From assembly GCA_903851195.1 (NCBI GenBank), contig CAINNJ010000066.1, forward strand, positions 62,001-126,000: a DNA stretch of 64,000 bases, read 5' to 3'. The stretch is from an uncultured Acidobacteriia bacterium. Lineage in GTDB: Bacteria > Acidobacteriota > Terriglobia > Bryobacterales > Bryobacteraceae. Made by a program: the position numbers and the translations under genes. The notes under the pieces were generated by a model. It was not told the DNA's origin, made no database searches, and worked only from the letters and a program-made list of their open reading frames with translations. Of the stretch, positions 29,463 to 37,826 are shown one piece after another. Within the stretch, counting starts at the first letter, position 1. Each line of letters starts with the position of its first letter.

Positions 29463-30734
29463 TTGTCGCCAGGGCCAGCCGCGCCGGAAACCGCGAAGCG
29501 TATCGAGCGGGTTTTTCGGGAACAATCGGGCCGGATCATGGCTTCCCTGATCCGGCTCTCCGGTTCCTTCGATCTCGCGGAGGAGGCGCTGCAGGACGCT
29601 TTTATCCTCGCCTTGCGTGCGTGGACCGAGGCGGGCGTTCCCGATAATCCGGCCGCCTGGATCACTACCGCCGCGCGCCGCAAGCTGATCGACGCCGCCC
29701 GCCGCGAACGCACGCGGCGCGAGAAACACCCCGCCCTTCGTTACGAATCCGCCGCCTGGCAGGATCCCGACACCTCATTCGAAGCGGAATTCTCCCCCGA
29801 CATGCCAGACGATCGCCTCCGGCTGATCTTCACGTGTTGCCATCCCGCGCTGCACATTGAGGCGCAGATCGCGCTCACGCTTCGCACTCTCGGCGGCCTG
29901 ACCACGGCGGAAATCGCGCGGTCGTTCCTGCTGCCCGAAAGCACGCTCGCCCAGCGCCTGGTGCGCGCGAAGAACAAAATCCGCGACGCCCGGATCCCCT
30001 ATGAGGTGCCTTCCGGGGGCCGCCTCGCCGAACGGCTGAGCGCCGTGCAGGCCGTCATTTACCTGATTTTTAATGAAGGCTACACGGCCTCGTCCGGCTC
30101 CGGCCTGATTCGGGGCGATCTGTGCAGCGAGGCAATCCGTCTCGCCCGGCTTCTTTGCGAACTCATGCCGGAGGAGTCCGAAAGCCGGGGCCTGCTCGCG
30201 CTGCTGCTGCTGCAGGATTCCCGGCGCGCGGCCCGCGTGAATCGGGAAGGAGAACTCATCACCGTTGAAGAGCAGGACCGTTCGTTGTGGAATCGCGCGG
30301 AAGTGGACGAGGCTCTCGGCCTGCTTGCGCAACCCGCCGGCCGCGAACCCAAGGCGCCGGGCCGCTATGAGCTCGAAGCCCGCATCGCCGCCGTGCATGC
30401 CCGCGCCGCTACCCCGGCCGAGACGGACTGGCGCGCCATCGCGAGGCTTTATGAAGAGCTCTCCTGGTTCATTCCGTCCGCCGTCGTCGCCCTGAACCAG
30501 GCCGTGGCTGTCGCCATGTCGGATGGCTTCGAAACCGGGCTTGCGCTGATGGACCGCATCGGCGAACTCGACGGCTACTATCTCTACCACTCCGCCCGCG
30601 CGGATCTGCTGCGGCGGCTCGGCCGGAACCCGGAAGCTGCCGCCGCGTACCAGCGCGCGCTGGCGCTGGTCACCAATCCGGTGGAACGGGCCTATCTGAC
30701 GCGGCGCCTCGAAGCCGTGCAGGCCGTACCATGA
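29463..30734 (+). CDS. ECF sigma factor, ECF42 type with C-terminal extension
   Basis: A 423-residue extracytoplasmic-function sigma factor. Region sigma2 lies at about 18-85 (LAEEALQDAFILALRAW and NPAAWITTAARRKLIDAARR), region sigma4 at about 125-180 (LGGLTTAEIARSFLLPEST). A long helical TPR-like C-terminal extension of some 220 residues follows, as is typical for ECF42, where the extension is needed for activity rather than an anti-sigma factor. No anti-sigma gene is adjacent. The start is a TTG one base after the DGPF stop. It likely controls the DGPF gene in front of it, as in other ECF42 loci. Confidence 0.9.
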   Translation: MSPGPAAPETAKRIERVFREQSGRIMASLIRLSGSFDLAEEALQDAFILALRAWTEAGVPDNPAAWITTAARRKLIDAARRERTRREKHPALRYESAAWQDPDTSFEAEFSPDMPDDRLRLIFTCCHPALHIEAQIALTLRTLGGLTTAEIARSFLLPESTLAQRLVRAKNKIRDARIPYEVPSGGRLAERLSAVQAVIYLIFNEGYTASSGSGLIRGDLCSEAIRLARLLCELMPEESESRGLLALLLLQDSRRAARVNREGELITVEEQDRSLWNRAEVDEALGLLAQPAGREPKAPGRYELEARIAAVHARAATPAETDWRAIARLYEELSWFIPSAVVALNQAVAVAMSDGFETGLALMDRIGELDGYYLYHSARADLLRRLGRNPEAAAAYQRALALVTNPVERAYLTRRLEAVQAVP

Positions 30735-30738
30735 GGGT

Positions 30739-31050
30739 ATGCAGTTCGACAGTCTCGATCATGTAGCAATCCCCGTTCAGGACATTGCGGCCTCGGTTGC
30801 CTGGTACACGCAAACCTTTCGCTGCAAAATCAAGTATCAGGACGCCACCTGGGCTCTGCTGGGCTTCGACAACATCAATCTTGCCCTGGTGATTCCCGAA
30901 CAGCACCCGGCGCATCTCGGCTTCGTGAGCCCGGAGGCGGAAAAGTTCGGAGCGCTGAAAACGCACCGGGACGGCACGCGCTCCTGTTACATCAGCGATC
31001 CTTCCGGCAATTCGGTCGAGATTCTCGCGGCCGACTCCATGCCGGCATAA
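30739..31050 (+). CDS. VOC-family (glyoxalase/dioxygenase-fold) protein
   Basis: A 103-residue single-module vicinal-oxygen-chelate protein. It opens FDSLDHVAIPVQDIAASVAWYTQTF, with a metal-ligand His at residue 8, and ends SCYISDPSGNSVEILA with the conserved Glu. Single-module VOC proteins work as dimers in isomerisation, ring cleavage or drug binding; substrate unknown. The ATG lies four bases after the sigma factor stop, so it may belong to the ECF42 transcript. Confidence 0.85.
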   Translation: MQFDSLDHVAIPVQDIAASVAWYTQTFRCKIKYQDATWALLGFDNINLALVIPEQHPAHLGFVSPEAEKFGALKTHRDGTRSCYISDPSGNSVEILAADSMPA

Positions 31051-31074
31051 CCCGGTTCTGATAGGTTGAATGCC

Positions 31075-32169
31075 ATGATCTTTCGACTCGGCCCGGTCAT
31101 CACCGCTCTGTCGTTTAACGCTGTGTGTTTCACCGCTCAACTGGCGGCGCAGAATACGCCCTCGCCGGCGCTGCTCATCCTTTCCAAGACCGATCAGACG
31201 CTGGCCATCGTGGATCCGGCGACCCTCAAGGCGGGCGTTCGGCTGCCGTCCGGTCCGAATCCGCATGAGGTGATCGCGTCGGCCGATGGAAAGCTCGCGT
31301 TTATTTCGAACTACGGCGGCGGCGCGGCGAACACGCTTTCCGTGGTGGATGTCGCGAACGGCAAGGCGCTTCCGCCGGTGGATCTGGGGCCGCTGCGTTC
31401 TCCGCACGGACTCGATTTCAACGGCGGCAAGGTCTGGTTTACGGCAGAGGGGGCCAAGGTGATCGGCAGCTATGATCCCGGCACGCAGAAAGTGGACTGG
31501 GTGCTCGGGACGGGACAGAACCGCACGCACATGATCTACGTGTTCCGGGATCAGAAGAAGATCGTCACGTCCAACGTGAGTTCCGCAACCATGACTTTTA
31601 TCGAGAAGTCGGCCGGTGGCGGTCGCGGTCCTGGACCGGGTCCGGCACGTGGGCCTGGCGGACCGCCTCCGGGTGGCTCGCCTCCGGGTGGCCGTGGCCG
31701 GGGCGGTCCCGCGCCGGACGATTGGGAAGAGACCGTGGTGGCCGTCGGCCGGGGCGCGGAAGGCTTCGACGTTTCGCCGGACGGCAAGGAACTCTGGGCG
31801 GCCAACGCGCAGGACGGCACCATCTCCATCCTGGACGTGCCGGGCAAAAAGGTTGTGCAAACCCTCGCCGCCAACGTCAACAGCGCGAACCGCCTGAAGT
31901 TCACGCCGGATGGAAAACTGGTCTTTGTCTCGACTCTCGGCGGTCCGGATCTGGCCGTCTTCGATGCCGCGACGCGCAAGGAAATCAAGCGGATCCCGAT
32001 GGGCCACGGGGCCGCCGGAATCCTGATGCAGCCGGACGGCACGCGCGCTTTCGTCGCCTGCACGCCGGATGATTACGTCGCGGTGGTGGATCTGAAAACG
32101 CTGCAGGTGACCGGGCGCATCGACGCCGGTAAACAGCCCGACGGTCTGGCGTGGGCCGTTCGGCACTGA
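31075..32169 (+). CDS. Exported YncE-like beta-propeller with Gly/Pro-rich insert
   Basis: About 364 residues. After a signal peptide (ending LAAQ) come YVTN/cytochrome-cd1-type propeller repeats such as LAIVDPATLKAG, LSVVDVANGKA, ISILDVPGKKV and LAVFDAATRKE. The propeller is interrupted near residues 178-215 by a low-complexity insert rich in Gly, Arg and Pro. Such proteins are periplasmic or secreted; ligand unknown. ATG 31075 is preferred over an in-frame TTG nine bases upstream. Confidence 0.82.
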   Translation: MIFRLGPVITALSFNAVCFTAQLAAQNTPSPALLILSKTDQTLAIVDPATLKAGVRLPSGPNPHEVIASADGKLAFISNYGGGAANTLSVVDVANGKALPPVDLGPLRSPHGLDFNGGKVWFTAEGAKVIGSYDPGTQKVDWVLGTGQNRTHMIYVFRDQKKIVTSNVSSATMTFIEKSAGGGRGPGPGPARGPGGPPPGGSPPGGRGRGGPAPDDWEETVVAVGRGAEGFDVSPDGKELWAANAQDGTISILDVPGKKVVQTLAANVNSANRLKFTPDGKLVFVSTLGGPDLAVFDAATRKEIKRIPMGHGAAGILMQPDGTRAFVACTPDDYVAVVDLKTLQVTGRIDAGKQPDGLAWAVRH

Positions 32170-32191
32170 GCCCCTCCGGCGAATCATCCGC

Positions 32192-32614
32192 ATGACGTCC
32201 GAACAGCAGCTTCGCGAGAAGCTTCGTAAGATTTCCGCGCTCTTCGAGGGCGCCACGACAACGGGCGAGCGCAATGCCGCCGCCGCTGCCATTGAGCGCA
32301 TCAAGGCTTCTCTCGCCACGCTGACGAAGACAGAGCGCCCGGCCGAGATCCAGTTCACTCTGCCGGATCGCTGGCAGCGCAGGCTGTTCGCCGCGCTCTG
32401 CCGCCGCTACGGGCTCGATCCCTATCGCTATAAAAGACAGCGCCACACCACCGTCATGGTGCGCGTGCCGAGATCGTTCCTCGATCACACGCTCTGGCCC
32501 GAGTATCTGCAGTTGAAGGAAGCGCTCGACATCTATCTGAACGAGGCCACCGAGCGCATCATCCGAGAAGAAGTCTACGGCGACGACGAGGAAGCGCAGG
32601 AGCGCGGCGGGTGA
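32192..32614 (+). CDS. Small hypothetical protein with DUF2786-like N-terminus
   Basis: A 140-residue soluble protein. The N-terminal helical pair LREKLRKISALFEGATTTGERNAAAAA resembles DUF2786. The C-terminal half contains LPDRWQRRLFAALCRRYGLDPYRYKRQRHTT, is basic, and ends with an acidic tail. It might bind nucleic acid or a partner protein; no function is known to me. The dehydrogenase gene follows after ten bases. Confidence 0.7.
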   Translation: MTSEQQLREKLRKISALFEGATTTGERNAAAAAIERIKASLATLTKTERPAEIQFTLPDRWQRRLFAALCRRYGLDPYRYKRQRHTTVMVRVPRSFLDHTLWPEYLQLKEALDIYLNEATERIIREEVYGDDEEAQERGG

Positions 32615-32624
32615 TACTGAAAAC

Positions 32625-33506
32625 ATGACCGAAACCCTCGGATTTATCGGCCTGGGAAAGCTGGGCATGCCTGTCGCGGAGAAGCTGATGGAAGGCGGCT
32701 ACGCTCTGCGGGTTTACAATCGCACGGCGGAGAAGGCGGCCGGGCTCGTCGCGAAGGGCGCTGTCGCGGTGCAGACGCCTGTTGACGCGGTGGTCCACGG
32801 TGGCACGGTGGTGACCGTCCTGGCTGACGACCGCGCGCTGCTCGAAGTCGCCAATGAGGAATTCTGCGAAGCGCTGGGAACCGGCTTGCACGTCTCGATG
32901 AGTACGGTTTCACCGGTCACCTCGCGAACTTTGTCGGAGCGCCATGCGCAGTTCGGCGGGAGGTTTGTCGCGGCGCCGGTGTTCGGACGCCCTGAAGCCG
33001 CAGCCGCGAAGAAACTGTGGATCTGCGCGTCGGGCGCGGCGGCGTCGAAAGAGGCCGCGAAGCCGTTGTTCGACGCCATGGGACAGGGCGTTTTCGATTT
33101 CGGCGAGGACGTGGGCGCGGCGAACGTCGTCAAACTCGCGGGCAATTTCCTGCTCACGGCCGCGATCGAAGCGATGGCGGAAGCCTCCGCGATGGCCGAG
33201 AAGAACGGCGTGCCGCGCGCCGATCTGCTCAACATGTTCACGTCCACCATCTTCAACTGCCCTATCTACGTGAACTACGGCAAAGCGATTGTGAACGCCC
33301 GGGTGGAGCCCGCCGGATTTCCGATTCCGCTGATCCTGAAAGACATGCATCTGGTGCAGAAGACCGCGTCGGACGCGCGGGTCCCCATGCCCATGCTCAA
33401 TCTGCTGATCGACCGGTATCTGACGATGCTCGCCAAAGGGCTCGACCGGTACGACGCGGTGGGGCTCGCTCTGGGTGTGGCGGAAGACGCGGGTTTGCAC
33501 TGGTAG
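32625..33506 (+). CDS. NAD(P)-dependent beta-hydroxyacid dehydrogenase (HIBADH/GLYR-like)
   Basis: A 293-residue member of the 3-hydroxyisobutyrate dehydrogenase superfamily. The dinucleotide motif GLGKLG is at 9-14 with Asn32-Arg33 after the second strand (favouring NADPH), the substrate-side segment APVFGRPEA near 117, and catalytic Lys170 (VVKLAGN). The family reduces semialdehydes or oxidises beta-hydroxyacids in the cytoplasm. The F-G-R-P segment resembles the glyoxylate/succinic-semialdehyde reductase branch. Substrate not decidable here. Confidence 0.87.
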   Translation: MTETLGFIGLGKLGMPVAEKLMEGGYALRVYNRTAEKAAGLVAKGAVAVQTPVDAVVHGGTVVTVLADDRALLEVANEEFCEALGTGLHVSMSTVSPVTSRTLSERHAQFGGRFVAAPVFGRPEAAAAKKLWICASGAAASKEAAKPLFDAMGQGVFDFGEDVGAANVVKLAGNFLLTAAIEAMAEASAMAEKNGVPRADLLNMFTSTIFNCPIYVNYGKAIVNARVEPAGFPIPLILKDMHLVQKTASDARVPMPMLNLLIDRYLTMLAKGLDRYDAVGLALGVAEDAGLHW

Positions 33507-33558
33507 GATACGATCAGCGGAGCGGTTCCGGCCGCTTCAGAATCAAGGAGAAATCTCA

Positions 33559-34782
33559 ATGAATTTGGCGAAAACGGCGTCGCTTTTCACGCTGTCGGCC
33601 ATGATGGCGGTGGCCCAGGTCAACGTCGGTGAACAGAAGCCCGAGGCCGGCGTGCCCTTCACGATGACCACCGTGGCCACCTTTAAGCTGCCCTGGCGCG
33701 TGGCGTTCCTGCCCGATGGCCGCATGCTGGTGACGGAAAAAGTGGGGCCGGTCTGGCTGGTGTCGCAGAAGGGCGAGAAGATCCAGGTGGGCAATACGCC
33801 CGCGGTCTACTATCAGGGCCAGAACGGCATGCACGGCGTCTTCCTCTCGCCGCACTACGCCACCGACCACAATATCTACCTCACCTACGCCGAACCGGGT
33901 GAGTATGGCGGCGGTCTGGCGTTGGCGCGCACCCAACTGAAGGTCAGCGGCACGACAGCCAATTTCGAAAAATTCGAGGTTTTGTGGCGTCAGATGCCCA
34001 AGGGCAAGGGCGGCCAGGAAGGCGCGCAGATTGCGTTCTCGCCGGACGGCAAGTATCTGTTCCTCGCGGTGGGCGACCGCCAGCGGATGACGCCCGCGCA
34101 GGATCCGGACCAGCCCGTCGGCAAGATCCTCCGCCTGACGCTGGACGGCAAGCCGGCCCCTGGCAATCCGTTCGCCGGCAAGACCGGCGCGGCCACCATT
34201 CCTCTGATCGATCCGCCCAGCGACACCGAAGCCGCGAAGAACGCCAGAGTGGTCAGCACCTACACGTTCCCCGGCCCGAACCTGACTCCGGCCGAGACGT
34301 GGGCCAGCGGCGTCCGCACGCCCTACGGCCTGGCGTTTTCGCCCAACGGCGAACTCTGGGAAGTGGAGCACGGCCCGCGCGGCGGCGACGAACTGAACCT
34401 GATCGAGAAGGGTAAGAACTATGGCTGGCCGCTGGTCTCGTTCGGCGAGAATTACAATCGCGTGCCGATTCCCAAGTCCGACACGCACGTGCAGTTGACG
34501 AGTCCCGTGCTGTACTGGGTGCCGGTGATCGCGCCGGGCAATCTGATGTTCTACACGGGCAGCAAGACCTTCCCGCAGTGGAACGGTAACGGTTTCGTGA
34601 GCGGCATGGCGACCAAATCGCTCACCCGCATCCTCTTCGACGGCCACGGCGGCGCGAAGACGGCCGAGCGCTGGGATGCGGGTCACCGCATCCGAGACGT
34701 GGAAGAAGGCCCGGACGGCTCGCTGTGGATGCTGGAAGATGCCGATCCCGGCGCTCTGATCCACGTCACTCCGAACAAGTAA
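33559..34782 (+). CDS. Exported PQQ-dependent sugar dehydrogenase (Glucose/sorbosone dehydrogenase family)
   Basis: A 407-residue six-bladed propeller of the soluble aldose sugar dehydrogenase (YliI/GDH-B) family. Signal peptide about 1-20 (ending AVAQ). Family segments: LPWRVAFLPDGRMLVTEK, the Gly-His catalytic turn region QNGMHGVFLSPHY, SGVRTPYGLAFSPNGELWEVEHGPRGGDELNLI (PQQ and calcium site) and YGWPLVSFGENY. It would oxidise an aldose in the periplasm with PQQ. No PQQ synthesis genes are in view. AAGGAG at 33545-33550 fixes the ATG at 33559. A strong hairpin terminator follows. Confidence 0.9.
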   Translation: MNLAKTASLFTLSAMMAVAQVNVGEQKPEAGVPFTMTTVATFKLPWRVAFLPDGRMLVTEKVGPVWLVSQKGEKIQVGNTPAVYYQGQNGMHGVFLSPHYATDHNIYLTYAEPGEYGGGLALARTQLKVSGTTANFEKFEVLWRQMPKGKGGQEGAQIAFSPDGKYLFLAVGDRQRMTPAQDPDQPVGKILRLTLDGKPAPGNPFAGKTGAATIPLIDPPSDTEAAKNARVVSTYTFPGPNLTPAETWASGVRTPYGLAFSPNGELWEVEHGPRGGDELNLIEKGKNYGWPLVSFGENYNRVPIPKSDTHVQLTSPVLYWVPVIAPGNLMFYTGSKTFPQWNGNGFVSGMATKSLTRILFDGHGGAKTAERWDAGHRIRDVEEGPDGSLWMLEDADPGALIHVTPNK

Positions 34783-34789
34783 ACAAGGG

Positions 34790-34816
34790 AAAGGGCCGGA
34801 GCGATCCGGCCCTTTT
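34790..34816. terminator. Bidirectional intrinsic terminator
   Basis: A perfect 11-bp stem (AAAGGGCCGGA at 34790-34800 with TCCGGCCCTTT at 34805-34815), a GCGA tetraloop and flanking A and T runs. It begins eight bases after the PQQ dehydrogenase stop and touches the stop of the convergent MmcQ gene, so it can serve both. Confidence 0.88.
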
Positions 34817-35156
34817 ACTTTGCGCCCCGCTTTTTCTTCGCGTTCTTCTCCACGCGCATTTTCCACGCCGTCCGCAGTGCCCCGGTGAGGATGTCCTCGT
34901 CCGCCGCGGCCAGCCGGATATGGGTATGGCCCATTCTTCCGAACCCGCCGGGAATGGGCATGAAAATTTCGGGTGCGTCCTCCACGAAAGCGGCCTGCTG
35001 CTCGGGCGTCAGCACCAGATTCCCATAGCCCGCAGCCTGAGAAGCGAGGGAAGCGAACCGCCGCCCTCCAACACGAAATGCCGGCAATCCGGCGTGCGGA
35101 AACTCTTCAGCTCCTTCGAAACTCAGCGCGATTCGCTGGAAGTCCGCGGGAGTCAT
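34815..35156 (-). CDS. MmcQ/YjbR family protein
   Basis: A 113-residue protein of the MmcQ/YjbR family (CyaY-like double-wing fold). Marks: MTPADFQRIALSFEGAEEF, PAFRVGGRRFASL, then a C-terminal helix ending in a Lys-rich tail (KNAKKKRGAK). Members are often called DNA-binding on weak evidence. Its stop touches the bidirectional terminator. It lies twelve bases downstream of the MFS transporter gene on the same strand. Confidence 0.87.
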   Translation of the reverse strand: MTPADFQRIALSFEGAEEFPHAGLPAFRVGGRRFASLASQAAGYGNLVLTPEQQAAFVEDAPEIFMPIPGGFGRMGHTHIRLAAADEDILTGALRTAWKMRVEKNAKKKRGAK

Positions 35157-35168
35157 GACCCACCCAAG

Positions 35169-36473
35169 TTACGCTTCCACCTGCCGCAGTTTCGGAACCA
35201 GCAGATGGATCATCAGCAGCGCGACTAAATACGCTAATCCCGAGGCCACAAACAGCGGTCCGTAGGTCTTGTGCGAATAGTCCAGCCACATCCCGATGGC
35301 CGGCGCCACCAGCATTCCCGCGATCGATCCACCCATACCGCCCAGCCCGACCACCGAACCGACGGCCTGCCGCGGGAAGGTATCCGACGGTATCGTAAAC
35401 AGATTTGCCGACCAGCCCTGATGCGCCGCCGCGGCCAGACTGATCAGCCCCACCGTCAGCCATAACTGGCCGCCCGTGAACATGATCAGCGAAACCGGCG
35501 TCACCGCAATCGCGCAGATCAGCATCGCCAGTTTGCGTGCCGAGCCTGGCGCGATGCCGCGCGCGACCAGCCCTTTCGAAAGCCAGCCGCCGCCGATGGA
35601 GCCGAAATCGGCCACCACATAAATCACGAACAGCGGCAAGCCCAGGTGCGTCAGATCGAGCCCGTATTTGTCGTGCAGGAAGCCCGGCACCCAGAACAGA
35701 TAAAACCACCAGACCGGATCCGTCATGAACTTGCCAAACAGGAACGCCCACGCCGCGCGTTTGGTCAGCAACTGCGAATATTTCAGGTGGACTTTCGGCT
35801 CGTCCGCGTGGTCGGCCTCGATCAGCAGGCGTTCCTGTGTGGTCAGGAGTTTGTGTTCGCGCGGCTGGCGATAAAAACTCAGCCACAGCACCAGCCAGAC
35901 CACGTCCAGCCCGCCGGTGAAGATGAACGAGGCGCGCCAGCCGAAGTGCGCCGCCACAATCGGCACCATCAGAGGCGCCACCATGGCGCCGATATTGGCC
36001 CCGCTGTTGAAGATGCCCGTCGCGAACGCGCGTTCCCCGCGAGGGAACCAGTCGGCCACGGTCTTGATCGCCGCCGGGAAGTTGGAGGATTCACCGATCC
36101 CCAGCGCGAACCGCGCCGCCGCGAACTGCAGCGGCGTGCTGGCAAGGGAATGACACATGGAGGCGAGACTCCACACGGCCACCGCCAGCGCGTAGCCCAG
36201 CCGCGTGCCCAGCCAGTCCATGGCGCGCCCCGCGAACGGCATCATCAGCGCGTAGGCGAGCTGAAAGGTGGACACCACCAGCCCGTAATCGGTGTCCTTC
36301 CAGCCCAGTTCCTTTTCGAGGACCGGCTTCAGGATGCCGAGCACCTGCCGGTCCACGTAGTTCACGGTGGTGGCGAAAAACAGCAGGCCGCAGATGGACC
36401 AGCGCAGCTTCGCGCCGAAGATACTGAGGCGCTCTTTGGCGGCCGGGGCGTCGGCGGGTGCTTTGGTGATCAT
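35169..36473 (-). CDS. MFS transporter, anion:cation symporter (hexuronate ExuT-like)
   Basis: A 434-residue protein with twelve predicted membrane helices. The first-helix region NYVDRQVLGILKPVLEKELGW and ALGIGESSNFPAAIKTVADWF are typical of the ACS family that includes ExuT and D-galactonate carriers. Import of hexuronates with protons is the likely role, supported by the uronate isomerase gene directly upstream, whose TGA overlaps this ATG by one base (TGATG). Regulation is not visible. Confidence 0.88.
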   Translation of the reverse strand: MITKAPADAPAAKERLSIFGAKLRWSICGLLFFATTVNYVDRQVLGILKPVLEKELGWKDTDYGLVVSTFQLAYALMMPFAGRAMDWLGTRLGYALAVAVWSLASMCHSLASTPLQFAAARFALGIGESSNFPAAIKTVADWFPRGERAFATGIFNSGANIGAMVAPLMVPIVAAHFGWRASFIFTGGLDVVWLVLWLSFYRQPREHKLLTTQERLLIEADHADEPKVHLKYSQLLTKRAAWAFLFGKFMTDPVWWFYLFWVPGFLHDKYGLDLTHLGLPLFVIYVVADFGSIGGGWLSKGLVARGIAPGSARKLAMLICAIAVTPVSLIMFTGGQLWLTVGLISLAAAAHQGWSANLFTIPSDTFPRQAVGSVVGLGGMGGSIAGMLVAPAIGMWLDYSHKTYGPLFVASGLAYLVALLMIHLLVPKLRQVEA

Positions 36474-37762
36474 CAGAATTTACGCCGCGTAAACGTTTCG
36501 AAGTTGCCGCGGAACATTCGGGTTATATCATGCCGAATATCTTCCTGCGTCACCGGACGGCCATCCTCGCTCATCAGTTGGTACGAATTCGCAAGAATCG
36601 GGGTCAGTGTCCGGCGCGTGTTGCGCCACTTGTAAATTACCTGTTCCAGCACGCGCGCGTCGGAATGCTGCGGAATGAAGCTGGTGCCCAGCATCTCCAG
36701 CCGTTCCCGCGTCATCTCTTCCACCACCGACGGATTGTTGAGGAACCACCAGCAGCCGAACGGCATCAGATTGGCGAATTTTCGCGCATAAACGCAGAGT
36801 TCATGCTGATTTTCCCGGCTTAAGAGACTGGTGAGGAAGCGGTTCTCCGGGAAATCGACGCAGAGCCGTTCAAGCGCCCGCAGGTCGGCCTTCCCCGCCC
36901 CGTCCCCCGCCAGGCGCAGTTCCGGATTCACCAGATAGCGCACGCCGATCATCACCGACAGCGGGATCCCGCGCTCGCGGCACACCGGCAGCACGCACTC
37001 ACGCAGGAAGCGCACGCGCAGGCTGTCTTCGGGATAAGCGAAGGTATCCGGCAGCGAAACGGCCATGTACACCGGATCCATCCGCGCGGACCACTCTTCC
37101 AGAAAACGCCGCACTTCGGACATCGTCTTGCCTGACCCGTCAGCCGCCACGGCAAAACCCTTTTGCTCCAGCGTTTGCCAGTTCTGTTCCCATTTATTCA
37201 GAATGCGGTCGAGCCGCAGGACGGCGTGGAACTGTGAATCGCCTTCGGCGCCGGCTTCCCAAAGCGGCGCTTCGTCGGGATCCAGCGGATCGTTGGTCAT
37301 CACCACTTCGCTGATGCCCGCCATGCGGAACACGTCTTTGATGTGGCTGCGGAGTTCGCGCCCGGCGAAGAACTCACGCGCGTCTTTCAGGTCGCCGCTG
37401 GTGGGCAGTCCGAACGCGTTCAGCACGGCCACCACGCCGCGGGTGGCTTCCGAAAGAGGGGCGTTTTCCACGAACAGCGTCTGCCAGATCAGATCGGCTT
37501 TGGCGCGCTTCGAGAGTTCGAAATACGCGGCGGGCTGGATATCGTGCGAACGGAACAGTTCGGCTTCGAGGTAATGGTAGGTGATCAGTTCATCGATGCC
37601 CCACAGCCCGATGCTGCCGAGCGAAGGCATGAAGAGATGCGTGTGGATATCGATGAAGGGGATGGCGTTGAGTTCCCGCTCAACGGCGGCCCGGATCTGA
37701 TCGGAAGGAATGACGGAAGAAGGCACTTTCTTATGAGTACCGAATCCCGGACCAATGCGCAA
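36473..37762 (-). CDS. uxaC: Uronate isomerase (glucuronate isomerase family)
   Basis: A 429-residue amidohydrolase-superfamily protein of the uronate isomerase family. The metal motif is HTH at 40-42 (PFIDIHTHLF); further family marks are VVMTNDPLD, LSVMIGVRYLVNP, and GCWWFLNNPSVVEEMTRERLEMLG near the C-terminus. It would convert D-glucuronate to D-fructuronate (or galacturonate to tagaturonate). The sequence diverges from E. coli UxaC and is nearer the shorter Bacillus halodurans-type enzymes. Start TTG at 37762 is taken; an in-frame GTG at 37726 is equally plausible. Coupled to the transporter gene; diverges from eutB. No uxuA/uxuB or kdg genes are in the window. Confidence 0.82.
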   Translation of the reverse strand: MRIGPGFGTHKKVPSSVIPSDQIRAAVERELNAIPFIDIHTHLFMPSLGSIGLWGIDELITYHYLEAELFRSHDIQPAAYFELSKRAKADLIWQTLFVENAPLSEATRGVVAVLNAFGLPTSGDLKDAREFFAGRELRSHIKDVFRMAGISEVVMTNDPLDPDEAPLWEAGAEGDSQFHAVLRLDRILNKWEQNWQTLEQKGFAVAADGSGKTMSEVRRFLEEWSARMDPVYMAVSLPDTFAYPEDSLRVRFLRECVLPVCRERGIPLSVMIGVRYLVNPELRLAGDGAGKADLRALERLCVDFPENRFLTSLLSRENQHELCVYARKFANLMPFGCWWFLNNPSVVEEMTRERLEMLGTSFIPQHSDARVLEQVIYKWRNTRRTLTPILANSYQLMSEDGRPVTQEDIRHDITRMFRGNFETFTRRKF

Positions 37763-37826
37763 TTCAGGATTGCTGAACGCACCGTTCAGAGTTTCGGCGG
37801 CGAGGCGTTAGACTCAAGGGACACGC

